Shown here: positions 1 to 7,921 of the stretch, in pieces
Numbering within the stretch: position 1 is the stretch's first letter
Layout of the letters: each line of letters starts with the position of its first letter
Source: Nostocales cyanobacterium LEGE 11386
GTDB lineage: Bacteria > Cyanobacteriota > Cyanobacteriia > Cyanobacteriales > Nostocaceae
NCBI GenBank assembly: GCA_015207155.1
Contig: JADEXK010000019.1
Span: 50,438 to 84,201 of the forward strand
Reading direction: 5' to 3'
DNA length: 33,764 bases
Notes under the pieces: generated by a model
Told to the model about the DNA's origin: nothing
Seen by the model: the letters and a program-made list of their open reading frames with translations, nothing else
The model's database searches: none
Made by a program: the position numbers and the translations under genes

Positions 1-72
1 CATTAAATCGAGTAGCAGGTATAACATAGAGTAAGCAACTCACATTCAATTACTTCAAAAAGGTTGTAAAAC

Positions 73-333
73 ATGGGTCGCATCAATCCGTACACCCTGC
101 AAATGCAGATTACTCGCATGTTTGAGCAAGGACAATCATTCTTTGCTATCACCAAAGTGCAGGACTGGTTAAAAGAACGCAAACATAATCCCCAAGATTA
201 CGACATTATTTTCCATCAAAAACCCGCGCCTCCTGGTTCCAAAGAAGTCATGGTAGTAGAAATTGAATTACGCCGCAAAGACGGGGAACCTGTAGACCCC
301 TGGCTACAAGAACAAGTCAACCTGCATGGCTAA
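73..333 (+). CDS. Small conserved-looking hypothetical protein (86 aa)
   Basis: This 86-residue soluble protein has no signal peptide or membrane segment. The N-terminal half is rich in aromatic and Gln residues (TLQMQITRMFEQGQSFFAIT). It is followed by a basic stretch (WLKERKHNP) and an acidic C-terminus containing VVEIELRRKDGEP. ATG is preceded by AAGG about 9 bases upstream, a plausible ribosome-binding site. I do not recognise the family. A phycobilisome small-linker identity was considered because of the size, but the CpcD/ApcC signature residues are absent. The gene points towards the convergent toxin-antitoxin pair, with 18 bases between their ends. The smooth codon use and full-length frame suggest a real gene; the function is unknown. 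Confidence 0.75.
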   Translation: MGRINPYTLQMQITRMFEQGQSFFAITKVQDWLKERKHNPQDYDIIFHQKPAPPGSKEVMVVEIELRRKDGEPVDPWLQEQVNLHG

Positions 334-351
334 TTGTTCTTTACTTCTCCC

Positions 352-777
352 TCATCTCCCCATATTCTCCACCCAGAGAAGATTATTCACGTAAGTAGTA
401 TTTTGCAGCGCATTGTAAAATTTTTCGTCTGCTGTCACCATCTGGCATTGTTGTGTAATCGCCAGCGCTAAGTATAAACTGTCATACACTGCGCGATTAT
501 TCTGAAGGGCAATATCTAAAGCCAGTGGCATCAATGGCTGAGATAAGTACATCTCCAAAGGAATTGTAGTTAAATCTGCCAAAGTCTGCCTTGCATTATC
601 AGCAGTATCTTCGCCGCGACGTACTCGTTTCCACAAGACATTTGCTACTTCTGCAAAGAAAAAATCTGGAACTAAAAAAGTATGGTTACTTTTCAGTAAA
701 CTTCTAGCTGCATCAGAGTGAACTTCAGTAACAACCCATTTTATAGCAACGCTGGCATCTAAAACATATCGGCTCAC
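352..777 (-). CDS. vapC: PIN-domain ribonuclease toxin, VapC type
   Basis: A 141-residue PIN-domain protein, the usual VapC length. The acidic metal-binding residues expected of the fold are visible: Asp in YVLDASVAIKW near the N-terminus, Glu in FFAEVANVLW (about residue 43), Asp in AVYDSLYLALA (about residue 99) and Asp in VTADEKF (about residue 116). VapC toxins are Mg-dependent RNases that cleave tRNA or rRNA and are held inactive by the cognate antitoxin. The start codon overlaps the stop of the upstream antitoxin gene (ATGA overlap), the classic translationally coupled antitoxin-then-toxin order. All catalytic residues look intact, so the module may be functional. The RNA target cannot be read from the sequence. 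Confidence 0.9.
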   Translation of the reverse strand: MSRYVLDASVAIKWVVTEVHSDAARSLLKSNHTFLVPDFFFAEVANVLWKRVRRGEDTADNARQTLADLTTIPLEMYLSQPLMPLALDIALQNNRAVYDSLYLALAITQQCQMVTADEKFYNALQNTTYVNNLLWVENMGR

Positions 778-1028
778 CGTTCTCTATCCTCGCGGATGAG
801 TTCAGTACTGTCGCTGAAAGTTTTTCCTGCATATCTTACCTGAGCGCGTGCCACTGCTTCTCTAGCTTTTTCCATATCGCCGCCAATATGGTAGTGTGTC
901 GCTGTTTCACTGGCTTGTTGCAGGATGTGTTTTAATTCTTCTTGCAAAGACCTACCGTGTTGTTTGGCTAGATTTTCGAGCTTTTCTAGAATTAAGGGGT
1001 CTAAATTTTCAATGAGGATTTGAGCCAT
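774..1028 (-). CDS. vapB: FitA/VapB-like ribbon-helix-helix antitoxin
   Basis: An 84-residue protein starting MAQILIENLDPLILEKLENLA. This is a typical FitA-like ribbon-helix-helix N-terminus: a short beta strand with alternating polar residues, then two helices with GRSLQEEL. The acidic, flexible C-terminal half (FSDSTELIREDRER) is the expected toxin-neutralising tail. Its stop overlaps the start of the PIN toxin by 4 bases, which supports the pairing. Such antitoxins usually also repress their own promoter. The start lies on top of the decayed toxin remnant at 1001-1135, so this module may have replaced an older one. The assignment rests on pattern and context. Confidence 0.85.
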   Translation of the reverse strand: MAQILIENLDPLILEKLENLAKQHGRSLQEELKHILQQASETATHYHIGGDMEKAREAVARAQVRYAGKTFSDSTELIREDRER

Positions 1029-1135
1029 AGTTGTGGGTTTGTTAGTCCTTCATCACTCAATAATTGTAATAAATCTAAACCGCCTCTAGACAAAAATATC
1101 ACAGGTGAAGCATTAACTACTGGTGGTTCAGCCAC
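1001..1135 (-). pseudogene. Truncated PIN toxin (DUF3368-like) remnant
   Basis: Read from a GTG at 1135 on the minus strand, 44 codons are open. They begin MAEPPVVNASPVIFLSR and continue GGLDLLQLLSDE. VNASP(V/L)IFLS is the characteristic N-terminus of DUF3368-type PIN toxins, with the first catalytic position at the start of the domain. After about 30 residues the similarity stops and the frame runs into the vapB gene in another frame, ending at a TAG. An intact protein of this family is about 150-160 residues, so this is a 5' fragment. Its start overlaps the stop of an antitoxin-like tail (GTGGCTGA), so a coupled operon once stood here. No RNase activity is expected. Confidence 0.6.
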
Positions 1136-1235
1136 GTTCTAATTCTCGTTGTAAGTCATCAAAATCAGGAGTATAAGCGATCGCATCTGCCGAAAAAATA
1201 CTGAATGTGTGGCTGGGTTGGTTGCAGAGGTCACG
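1128..1235 (-). pseudogene. C-terminal remnant of an antitoxin paired with the broken PIN toxin
   Basis: The minus-strand frame ending at a TGA (1128-1130) reads ADAIAYTPDFDDLQRELERG just before the stop, directly coupled to the start of the PIN remnant. This acidic, Leu/Arg-rich tail resembles the C-termini of small antitoxins found ahead of DUF3368 toxins. Upstream the frame is closed by a TAA at 1236-1238 and no start codon or DNA-binding part is visible. It is therefore a decayed gene. The identification is by position and composition only. Confidence 0.45.
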
Positions 1236-1348
1236 TTACTGCGCTCCGAATTCAAAATTTAAAAACCCCAGAAATACATTGAATACTTGAGAGTGAGGGT
1301 TATGTTTTAGTTTAACAATCAAGAGATACGAGAGGCGATCAACAAAAA

Positions 1349-1374
1349 ACCACAGAGGCACAGAGAACACGGAG
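1349..1374. repeat. Dispersed Nostoc-type intergenic repeat, copy 1
   Basis: The 26-base sequence beginning ACCACAGAGGCACAGAGAAC and ending ACGGAG recurs as an inverted copy at 4294-4319 with one base different. The two copies flank the isiA and isiA-psaL genes in opposite orientation. Sequences of this style are scattered between genes in Nostocales genomes. No coding potential. Confidence 0.7.
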
Positions 1375-1487
1375 AAAAATAGCTAAATCCCAGTTTTGTT
1401 ATCCCAGATGTGCAAAACAGGATTCAGCCTAATAATAAACGCGGAAGGTTTATCAACATTGTGTGAGTTGTTTTAACTCTACCATAA

Positions 1488-1499
1488 GCTTATTGAGAT
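1488..1499. promoter_or_regulatory. Direct repeat GCTTATTGAGAT, copy 1: candidate regulator site
   Basis: GCTTATTGAGAT occurs here and again at 1662-1673, both upstream of isiA and 174 bases apart. It is AT-rich and could be part of a Fur-type iron-response site, which would fit the iron control known for isiA. Fur binding is an inference: the match to a canonical Fur box is not strong. Confidence 0.3.
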
Positions 1500-1661
1500 T
1501 AACTAGCAGTTTTTATAATTATTTTTTTTATTTTTTCAATATAAAAAGCTGAAAACATAATCGTGGCAAGTATTTGGCAGCTTGGCATATATTGTTATTT
1601 ATAAAATTTGCATAAATTAAGTGATAAATACTTTCAACAAGTCTGATACTATATTCCCAAT

Positions 1662-1673
1662 GCTTATTGAGAT
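1662..1673. promoter_or_regulatory. Direct repeat GCTTATTGAGAT, copy 2: candidate Fur-type site
   Basis: The second exact copy lies 63 bases upstream of the isiA start. It continues into an AT-rich imperfect dyad (ATTGAGATAGATATTCATT). Position close to the start makes it the better candidate of the two for a repressor site controlling isiA. Confidence 0.35.
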
Positions 1674-1735
1674 AGATATTCATTAACTTGTTTAGATGTC
1701 TCAGTTAATGCCAAAATTTCTCAGGAACTAACGTC

Positions 1736-2767
1736 ATGACAAGCATGGCTGTGCCAACTTCGGAGTCGATTCCCTGGTGGTCAGGGAATGCCCGGTTAAC
1801 AGAACTTTCAGGGCGACTTTTAGGCGCTCACGTGGCTCATGCGGGGTTAATTGTGTTGTGGGCAGGTGCAACAACCTTGTTTGAACTCGCCCACTTCGAC
1901 CCTTCGCAACCGATGTATGAACAGGGTTTGATTTTATTGCCCCACTTAGCAACCCAGGGTTGGGGTGTGGGAAATGGGGGACAGGTGATAGATACTTATC
2001 CCTACTTTGCTATTGGGGTGATACATCTAATCAGCTCTGCCTTTCTAGGTCTGGGTGGCATCTTTCATGCCCTGCGTGGGCCTGCCATCTTAGAAGAGAG
2101 ATTTTCTTTCTTTGGCTATCGCTGGGAAGATGCGAATAAAATGACCACAATTCTGGGTATTCACCTAGTGTTGCTGGGTATAGGCGCTGGCTTACTAGTT
2201 GCCAAAGCGATGTTTTTTGGTGGCTTGTACGACTCCACGGTGGGTGAGGTGCGAGTTATTTCTAGCCCTACCTGGAATTTTGCCGTCATTTTTGGCTACC
2301 TCTTTGGTGGTGGTGGTCAACACTGGATTGCTGGAGTCAACAATCTAGAGGACTTGGTTGGTGGTCACATTTGGGTAAGTATTCTCTGTATTGCAGGCGG
2401 TATTTGGCACATTACTACTCAACCTTTTCCTTGGGCTAAACGGCTGTTTGTCTGGTCAGGAGAGGCATATCTTTCCTACAGTTTGGGTGCTTTAGCCCTC
2501 ATGAGTGCGATCGCAGCTTATTTTGTCTCTGTCAACACCCTAGCTTACCCCGTTGAGTTTTACGGGCCAGTCTTAAGTATTGGGTTTGACCGCTTCCCCT
2601 ACTTCCAGAGTGGAGACTTACTATCTGCTCGTGTTTGGCTAGCAAATGCTCATTTCTGGCTCGGCTTTTTCTTTTTGCAAGGGCATCTCTGGCACGCCCT
2701 CCGGGCTGCTGGATTTGATTTTCGTCAGGGTAAGGTTGTGCATTCCACTCGTGGGGAGGTAATGTAA
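1736..2767 (+). CDS. isiA: Iron-stress chlorophyll-binding protein IsiA (CP43')
   Basis: A 343-residue member of the CP43/Pcb antenna family with six membrane spans. Under iron starvation IsiA forms rings around photosystem I in the thylakoid membrane, enlarging its antenna and dissipating excess light. Family marks are the N-terminal [24 protein letters not shown], His-containing spans ([41 protein letters not shown]), [11 protein letters not shown], and the final span [23 protein letters not shown] with its chlorophyll-ligand histidines. The length matches canonical IsiA, which lacks the large lumenal loop of CP43. ATG 1736 has AGGAA 7 bases upstream; a second ATG lies three codons later. 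Only two bases separate its stop from the next gene, so the two are cotranscribed. Of the four paralogues here it looks the most canonical, though I could not align them to a reference. Confidence 0.95.
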   Translation: MTSMAVPTSESIPWWSGNARLTELSGRLLGAHVAHAGLIVLWAGATTLFELAHFDPSQPMYEQGLILLPHLATQGWGVGNGGQVIDTYPYFAIGVIHLISSAFLGLGGIFHALRGPAILEERFSFFGYRWEDANKMTTILGIHLVLLGIGAGLLVAKAMFFGGLYDSTVGEVRVISSPTWNFAVIFGYLFGGGGQHWIAGVNNLEDLVGGHIWVSILCIAGGIWHITTQPFPWAKRLFVWSGEAYLSYSLGALALMSAIAAYFVSVNTLAYPVEFYGPVLSIGFDRFPYFQSGDLLSARVWLANAHFWLGFFFLQGHLWHALRAAGFDFRQGKVVHSTRGEVM

Positions 2768-2769
2768 CA

Positions 2770-4221
2770 ATGACAACTGCAACCATAACTCAGCCAGAAT
2801 CTGGTTGGTGGGCTGGTAATGCCCGCTTTATTCATCTTTCAGGTAAGCTTTTGGGCGCTCATGTTGCCCATGCTGGGTTGATTGTCCTCTGGGCTGGGGC
2901 AATGACTTTGTTTGAAATCACCAAATACGATATCTCCCGACCAATGTATGAACAGGGGTTAATCCTGCTGCCTCATTTGGCAACATTGGGATTTGGTGTT
3001 GGCGATGGTGGACAAATTATTGATACCTATCCCTATTTTGTTATTGGTGTTTTGCATTTAATCAGTTCGGCCGTATTGGGTGCTGGCGGCATTTATCATG
3101 CTCTTTTGGGGCCAGAAGTATTGCCTGAAAATAGAACCTTTCCTGGTTTCTTTGGCTACGACTGGCAAGATGAAGACAAAATGACCACAATAGTGGGAAT
3201 TCATCTGTTGTTGTTGGGTTTTGGAGCTTGGTTATTGGTAGCAAAGGCAATATTTTGGGGTGGTATTTATGACCCAGCAATAGCATCTGTACGAGTAATC
3301 TCTGAACCAACGCTCAACCCTGGTCGGATCTTTGGCTATCTCTTTGGTTCCTTTGGTAGTCAGGGGATGGCGGCTGTGAATAATCTAGAAGATGTCATTG
3401 GTGGACATATCTGGGTAGGCATACTCTGCATTGCTGGAGGATTTTGGCACATCTTCACTCAGCCTTTTGGTTGGGCGAAAAAAGTTCTATTTTGGTCTGG
3501 TGAGGCTTACTTGAGCTACAGCTTGGGTGCTTTGGCATACATGGGTATTTTGGCTGCTTACTTTGTCACAGTCAATGACACAGTTTATCCCACTGAGTTT
3601 TATGGCCCATTAGGACTCAGTACCACAGCATCAGGAGTTGTGACAGTCCGCACTTGGTTAGCAACGAGTCACTTTGCTTTGGCGGTTGTGTTTTTAGCTG
3701 GTCATATCTGGCACGCGTTAAGAGTGCGGGTGATTGCAGCTGGACTGAATTTTGAGCAGGGAGTTGTTAACTATGCGGGTATGCCAGAAATGGGAAATTT
3801 CGATACCCCTATTAATGCTTCTGATATCACGCTGAATTTTTTGAAGTATCTGCCTATTTACCGTCCTGGTTTATCACCTTTTTCACGAGGTCTGGAAATT
3901 GGCATGGCACACGGTTACTTTTTGTTAGGCCCCTTTGTCAAACTTGGCCCACTGCGGAATACAGAGTTAGCTAACCAGGTAGGACTAATAGCCACAATTG
4001 GTTTGCTATTAATTTTGTCTGTTTGTCTATGGCTATATGGCAACGCCACATTCCAAAAGGGTAAACCTGCTACTGGTGAGTTACCAGACAACCTCAAAAC
4101 CCGTAAATCTTGGAGCGAGTTTAATGCTGGTTGGACAGTAGGTAGCTGTGGCGGTGCTTTATTTGCCTTTTTAGTGTTGTGGTCATTAGCTACTGGGTAC
4201 TGGGGAATAGGGATTGGGTAA
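2770..4221 (+). CDS. IsiA-PsaL fusion (Pcb antenna protein with photosystem I subunit L domain)
   Basis: A 483-residue protein in two parts. Residues 1-about 335 are a complete six-span IsiA/Pcb domain ([24 protein letters not shown] at the start, [11 protein letters not shown] at the end). From about residue 340 onward there is a PsaL-like domain ([50 protein letters not shown], then two hydrophobic spans). PsaL holds photosystem I trimers or tetramers together, so such a fusion could plug an antenna protein directly into the PsaL position. IsiA-PsaL fusions are known from Anabaena-type cyanobacteria. GGAGG lies about 10 bases upstream of the ATG. The last residues (GYWGIGIG) are encoded by a G-rich repeat-like tract that continues past the stop, so the natural PsaL C-terminus may have been replaced. 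Confidence 0.93.
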   Translation: MTTATITQPESGWWAGNARFIHLSGKLLGAHVAHAGLIVLWAGAMTLFEITKYDISRPMYEQGLILLPHLATLGFGVGDGGQIIDTYPYFVIGVLHLISSAVLGAGGIYHALLGPEVLPENRTFPGFFGYDWQDEDKMTTIVGIHLLLLGFGAWLLVAKAIFWGGIYDPAIASVRVISEPTLNPGRIFGYLFGSFGSQGMAAVNNLEDVIGGHIWVGILCIAGGFWHIFTQPFGWAKKVLFWSGEAYLSYSLGALAYMGILAAYFVTVNDTVYPTEFYGPLGLSTTASGVVTVRTWLATSHFALAVVFLAGHIWHALRVRVIAAGLNFEQGVVNYAGMPEMGNFDTPINASDITLNFLKYLPIYRPGLSPFSRGLEIGMAHGYFLLGPFVKLGPLRNTELANQVGLIATIGLLLILSVCLWLYGNATFQKGKPATGELPDNLKTRKSWSEFNAGWTVGSCGGALFAFLVLWSLATGYWGIGIG

Positions 4222-4293
4222 TAGGGACTAGAGATGATTACAGGTAATGCTGAAATAGGATATTTCCTGAGTTCAAAACTCAAATTCTTATTC

Positions 4294-4319
4294 CTCCGTG
4301 TTCTCTGCGCCTCTGTGGT
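4294..4319. repeat. Dispersed intergenic repeat, inverted copy 2
   Basis: Inverted copy of the 26-base repeat at 1349-1374, one base different (CTCCGTGTTCTCTGCGCCTC then TGTGGT). It stands between isiA-psaL and flavodoxin and is followed at once by another repeat type at 4322-4345. Confidence 0.7.
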
Positions 4320-4321
4320 AT

Positions 4322-4345
4322 GCGCTGCGCGCACGCTACGCGAAC
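4322..4345. repeat. GC-rich dispersed palindromic repeat
   Basis: GCGCTGCGCGCACGCTACGC and the following GAAC form a GC-rich, partly self-complementary tract standing out from AT-rich surroundings, 31 bases upstream of the flavodoxin start. Such CGCTACGCG-containing repeats are common in Nostoc intergenic DNA. No evidence of a regulatory role. Confidence 0.55.
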
Positions 4346-4376
4346 GTTTACTTTAGATAATTGATCAGGTGTAAAA

Positions 4377-4889
4377 ATGTCGAAAAAAATTGGTTTGTTT
4401 TACGGTACGCAAACTGGCAAAACTGAATCTGCGGCGGAAATAATTCGGGATGAGTTTGGTGGTGATGTTGTAACTTTACACGATGTTTCTCAGGCTGATG
4501 TTGCTGATTTTGATGAGTATGAATGTCTGATTATTGGTTGCCCTACTTGGAATATCGGTGAACTTCAAAGTGATTGGGAAGGTCTGTTTCAAGAATTAGA
4601 CGAAGTTGATTTTAGTGGGAAAACTGTTGCCTATTTTGGTACTGGTGACCAGATTGGCTATGCTGATAATTTCCAGGATGCTATTGGGATTTTGGAAGAA
4701 AAGATTGCCCAGCAGGGAGGTAAAACTGTGGGCTATTGGTCAACGGATGGATATGACTTTAGCGATTCTAAAGCTTTGAGGAATGGTAAGTTTTGCGGGC
4801 TAGCACTTGATGAAGATAATCAATCTGATTTAACAGATGAGCGCGTTAAGGTTTGGGTAGCTCAGTTGAAGACAGAATTTGGTTTGTAG
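4377..4889 (+). CDS. isiB: Flavodoxin IsiB
   Basis: A 170-residue long-chain flavodoxin. It is a soluble FMN electron carrier that replaces ferredoxin between photosystem I and FNR when iron is scarce. The phosphate-binding loop GTQTGKTES is at residues 10-18. The FMN-stacking loops are CPTWNIGELQSDW (Trp near residue 57) and YFGTGDQIGYADNFQDA (Tyr near residue 97). The insertion characteristic of long-chain flavodoxins follows (GYWSTDGYDFSDSKALRNGKF). AGGTG at 4367-4371 serves as ribosome-binding site. It follows isiA and isiA-psaL on the same strand after about 155 bases of repeat-rich spacer. This matches the isiAB arrangement, but whether all three share one transcript is not clear. Confidence 0.97.
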   Translation: MSKKIGLFYGTQTGKTESAAEIIRDEFGGDVVTLHDVSQADVADFDEYECLIIGCPTWNIGELQSDWEGLFQELDEVDFSGKTVAYFGTGDQIGYADNFQDAIGILEEKIAQQGGKTVGYWSTDGYDFSDSKALRNGKFCGLALDEDNQSDLTDERVKVWVAQLKTEFGL

Positions 4890-5061
4890 ACAATAGAGAC
4901 ATGGCAATGTCCATTGGTGTTAACTCAGCCAAAACGCTTTAGCTGGAAATCACCAGCATTTTTCCCCAGACTGGAAAATTAATCTCTAAACTGGCTTTTA
5001 AGTTGATACGGATGGACAAAGCCATGCCTTTACACAAAATTGCTAGCTTTTACGGTTATTT

Positions 5062-5820
5062 ATGTCTGATTCATTCGATGTTCTTTGGTTAAATACCAGT
5101 CCTGTGTTGAAGCGTTTTGATCAACCATTACTTCAATATCTGTCTGGGTATATGCAAATCGCTCAGTGGGAATATCAACAAACAAAAGATGAGGCTAGTT
5201 CCATAGACCAAGCTGTGAGACTGCTGCATGAGTTTTTAGAATCTTACCCTGACTCGGTACATTTAGCTGGTCATGGAATGAGTGGTGCGATCGCTTTAAC
5301 TTTTGCTCGTCGCTATCCTCGGAAGGTGCGATCGCTTACCCTCTTAGCTGTAGCCTCTCAACCTGCTAATACTTGGCACGCTCATTATTATTTTCAACGA
5401 CAGATGTTCACTGTCAGTCGTGAGCAAGTTTTGGCAAATAGTGTTCGTAGTCTCTTTGGCAAACAACCGCCTCACACTACTAAAAAGTTAATGAGTGCCT
5501 TAGATAAAGATTTAGAGCAATCGCCCTCGCCGCATTCTCTATTCAAGTTAGTTTATTTACCTAAGAGTGGTGTTTCTATGCCGATGATGGTGTGTGGTAG
5601 CAAAACTGATCCGATAGTCAACCCGCCAGCATTACAAGACTGGCACCATTGGTTAAAGCCAGAAGATAGAATGTGGGAATTTTCCCAAGGGTATCATTTC
5701 TTTCACTACTTTCATCCCCAAGAAGTAGGTGAGCAAATTTTGAATTTTTGGGAATGTCACAAGAGGCGATCGCCTGCTGTATCTGCACAGCCTTCCAGTA
5801 CATCTACATCTATATATTAA
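5062..5820 (+). CDS. Alpha/beta hydrolase-fold protein in the isi cluster
   Basis: A 252-residue alpha/beta-hydrolase-fold protein without signal peptide. After the strand VHLAGHGMSGAIALTFARRYPRKVRSLTLLAVA (about residues 69-101) the usual nucleophile elbow G-H-S-x-G-G reads G-H-G-M-S-G, so the classic Ser position is Gly and a Ser lies two residues later. A later strand MMVCGSKTDPIVNP carries the expected acid Asp, and YHFFHYFHP offers the catalytic His. The reaction is unknown. Hydrolases placed after isiAB have been called isiC in other cyanobacteria, and the position here supports that idea, but I do not assign the symbol. The gene converges on the MATE exporter with a gap of 21 bases. 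Confidence 0.85.
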   Translation: MSDSFDVLWLNTSPVLKRFDQPLLQYLSGYMQIAQWEYQQTKDEASSIDQAVRLLHEFLESYPDSVHLAGHGMSGAIALTFARRYPRKVRSLTLLAVASQPANTWHAHYYFQRQMFTVSREQVLANSVRSLFGKQPPHTTKKLMSALDKDLEQSPSPHSLFKLVYLPKSGVSMPMMVCGSKTDPIVNPPALQDWHHWLKPEDRMWEFSQGYHFFHYFHPQEVGEQILNFWECHKRRSPAVSAQPSSTSTSIY

Positions 5821-5841
5821 GAAATGGGAGAGCAGGAGAAA

Positions 5842-7188
5842 TTAACTGGAGCGCTTCGGTGATATCAGGTTGCAAAAGCGCCAAATGAATAGTCCCGCCG
5901 CAGTTGCTACACCAATGGATTGTCCTACCCACAAGCCAGTACCACCTAAGCCAAAGTGAAATCCCAAAAGATAACCACTTGTTAGTCCAATACACCAGAA
6001 TGCCGGAAAGCTCAATAACATGGAAACCTGCGTATCCTGGAGTCCATAGAGTGCGCCCATAGTGACTTTTTGCACTCCATCCACAGGATGTGCCAAAGCC
6101 GCAACACCGAGCATTGATGTTGCTAGTGCTACCACATTGCTGTTCTCTGGGTTGCGAATATCCAGGTATAGCCCAATAATTTGTTGAGAAAATGCCAGCA
6201 GCATAACCCCCATTAGCGTCATAAATCCTGCCGCAATTCCGATACTGATATACCCGGCCTGTTTTGCCCCTTCAGTGTTTTGCTGTCCCATCCACTGCCC
6301 CACTCTGGCAGTCGTAGCATAGGACATCCCCAGAGGCACCATGAAGATCACAAACATTGTCTGAAATACAATTTGATGTGCTGCTAGTACATCTGTTCCT
6401 AAAATACCCATGAGGTAGGTAACAATTGTAAACAGCCCAATTTCTAGAGCGGCAGACACTCCAATGGGTACACCAAGCACCAGCACCTCCCAGAAAATTA
6501 GTAACTTCAGCTGATTTAAATCTTGAAAAAATCGATAGGTTTTTAGTTGCTTGTCTTGGAGTATGTATACAACTAAAGCAATAAACATCCCCCAGAGGGC
6601 GATAACGCTAGCCAATGCTAAACCCACCAATCCCATTTTGGGAAAGCCGAATTTACCAAATCCCAAGACATAATTGCCTACTATGTTGAACAGCGTTCCA
6701 GTAATGACAATCACCATCACCGGACGAGCTTGCGACAGAGAAGATACAACGTTTCTCAGCATAGCGAACGCTAAAGCTGGGAATAACCCCCAAAGCACAA
6801 CATCTAGATAGCTTTTGGCCAAAGTTACAGTCATCGGCTTTTGTCCCAAGAGTTGCATTAAAGAACCCATGTGCCCAATCAAAAACATTACAGGAATCGC
6901 CAATACTAGTGATAACCATAATCCCTGATGTGCAATCTGCTCTATGCGTGTTTTGCGACCTGCTCCATAAGCTTCTGCAACCAAAGGAGTAACTCCCATG
7001 ACAACTCCAGCTGCGATATTCAAAAGTGTGAAAAAGGTGATTGACGCTAACCCCCCGCCTGCTAGGAATTCTGCTCCCAATCTACCCATCATTACTGTGT
7101 CTACAAAACCTGTAATAGATTGGGCAACTTGAGCGCTGGCTAGGGGAATGGCGATGCGTAAAATTTCCCTAATTTCTGTGCGGATCAT
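5842..7188 (-). CDS. MATE family multidrug/Na+ antiporter (NorM/DinF type)
   Basis: A 448-residue protein with about twelve hydrophobic spans arranged as two similar halves, the usual size and layout of MATE exporters. The N-terminal segment IPLASAQVAQSITGFVDTVMMGRLGAEFLAGGGLAS is a typical first and second span with the VDTVMMGR motif. The second half has VPIGVSAALEIGLFTIVTYLMGILGTDVLAAHQI. MATE proteins expel cationic drugs or metabolites in exchange for Na+ or H+ across the inner membrane. It lies downstream of the TetR gene at 7313-7921 on the same strand, 124 bases apart, with an STRR repeat in the gap. Control by that regulator is likely; the substrate is unknown. Confidence 0.93.
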   Translation of the reverse strand: MIRTEIREILRIAIPLASAQVAQSITGFVDTVMMGRLGAEFLAGGGLASITFFTLLNIAAGVVMGVTPLVAEAYGAGRKTRIEQIAHQGLWLSLVLAIPVMFLIGHMGSLMQLLGQKPMTVTLAKSYLDVVLWGLFPALAFAMLRNVVSSLSQARPVMVIVITGTLFNIVGNYVLGFGKFGFPKMGLVGLALASVIALWGMFIALVVYILQDKQLKTYRFFQDLNQLKLLIFWEVLVLGVPIGVSAALEIGLFTIVTYLMGILGTDVLAAHQIVFQTMFVIFMVPLGMSYATTARVGQWMGQQNTEGAKQAGYISIGIAAGFMTLMGVMLLAFSQQIIGLYLDIRNPENSNVVALATSMLGVAALAHPVDGVQKVTMGALYGLQDTQVSMLLSFPAFWCIGLTSGYLLGFHFGLGGTGLWVGQSIGVATAAGLFIWRFCNLISPKRSS

Positions 7189-7216
7189 GAATGAGCTACC
7201 AAACTTTTATAGCAAA

Positions 7217-7240
7217 GTGCTGAGTACTGAGTGCTGAGTA
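7217..7240. repeat. STRR heptamer repeat (GTGCTGA/GTACTGA)
   Basis: Three tandem heptamers GTGCTGA GTACTGA GTGCTGA followed by GTA. This is the short tandemly repeated repetitive type known from heterocystous cyanobacteria. The flanking AGCAAA and TATAAAC are also shared with the copy at 22921-22980. It sits in the gap between the TetR and MATE genes. Confidence 0.8.
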
Positions 7241-7312
7241 TAAACCCAGTTGCTTCTGTCTTAACCTATGTGACTACGGCTATAAAACCAAATGCACCGA
7301 AGTTGATATGTT

Positions 7313-7921
7313 CTACTTGTTGCTAATTAAGGCAATGAATGCTTGGAATGCTGCTTCTGCAAACGCAGAATTAGTAGATGTTTTACTACGGAGCAATGCA
7401 CCATCCCCAACTGCAACCGCTTGTCTGGCAAGGGCGGCAGCATCTACCTGCGTTGTGATTTCACCTCTAGCCTGTCCTACTTGGAACGCCTGAGCAAATG
7501 CTTGAATCAGACGTTGGGTTGAGTTTTCGATTAATTGTGCGATCGCTGGTTCAAATTGACCAATTTCTGCTGATGTATTAACAAACAGACATCCCGGTTT
7601 TGCTTGACACCTAGCATCTTCAACCCACATAGAAAATACGGCACGGATATTATCTAAAGGTGATCCAGACGCTTCTAATTGATTAATAACTGCCTGTACT
7701 CGTGTGGCTGCATAGTGATTCAGGGCCTGATTAAACAGGGCTTTCTTGTCACCAAAGGCATAAATCAAGCTCTGACGATGTAATCCTGTAGCATTTTCCA
7801 GTTCTGCGTAGGTTGTTCTGGAAAAACCTAGACTCCAAAAGACATTCATGGCTTTTGTTAAGACTACATCATGGTCAAACACTCTTGGTCTTCCAGGCAA
7901 ATCTTTGATTTTACTTCGCAT
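7313..7921 (-). CDS. TetR/AcrR family transcriptional regulator (next to MATE exporter)
   Basis: A 202-residue TetR-family protein. The N-terminal helix-turn-helix is RTTYAELENATGLHRQSLIYAFGDKKALFNQALNHY (about residues 38-73). The C-terminal ligand domain contains CQAKPGCLFVNTSAEIG, seen in the YcnC/AcuR-like branch. No Shine-Dalgarno sequence precedes the ATG. Instead the start codon is part of a perfect 18-base inverted repeat (7920-7957), so the message may be leaderless or a different start may be used. The regulator probably represses itself and the downstream MATE gene. Ligand unknown. Confidence 0.92.
   Translation of the reverse strand: MRSKIKDLPGRPRVFDHDVVLTKAMNVFWSLGFSRTTYAELENATGLHRQSLIYAFGDKKALFNQALNHYAATRVQAVINQLEASGSPLDNIRAVFSMWVEDARCQAKPGCLFVNTSAEIGQFEPAIAQLIENSTQRLIQAFAQAFQVGQARGEITTQVDAAALARQAVAVGDGALLRSKTSTNSAFAEAAFQAFIALISNK

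Larger units (their letters stand above)
1236..1735. other. Intergenic region upstream of isiA
   Basis: About 500 bases with no convincing gene. It holds a dispersed repeat (1349-1374), an AT-rich stretch with a T-run near 1525-1536, and a 12-base direct repeat (GCTTATTGAGAT at 1488-1499 and 1662-1673). This is probably the long leader/promoter region of isiA. I could not place a confident -10/-35 pair. Confidence 0.5.

Noticed and set aside
73..333. Phycobilisome small linker (CpcD/ApcC type)
   Set aside because: The length fits, but the conserved linker motif residues are not present and the sequence pattern is different.
1236..1735. Antisense or small RNA gene upstream of isiA
   Set aside because: An IsrR-type RNA is known antisense to isiA in Synechocystis, but no promoter-terminator pair could be recognised here from sequence alone.
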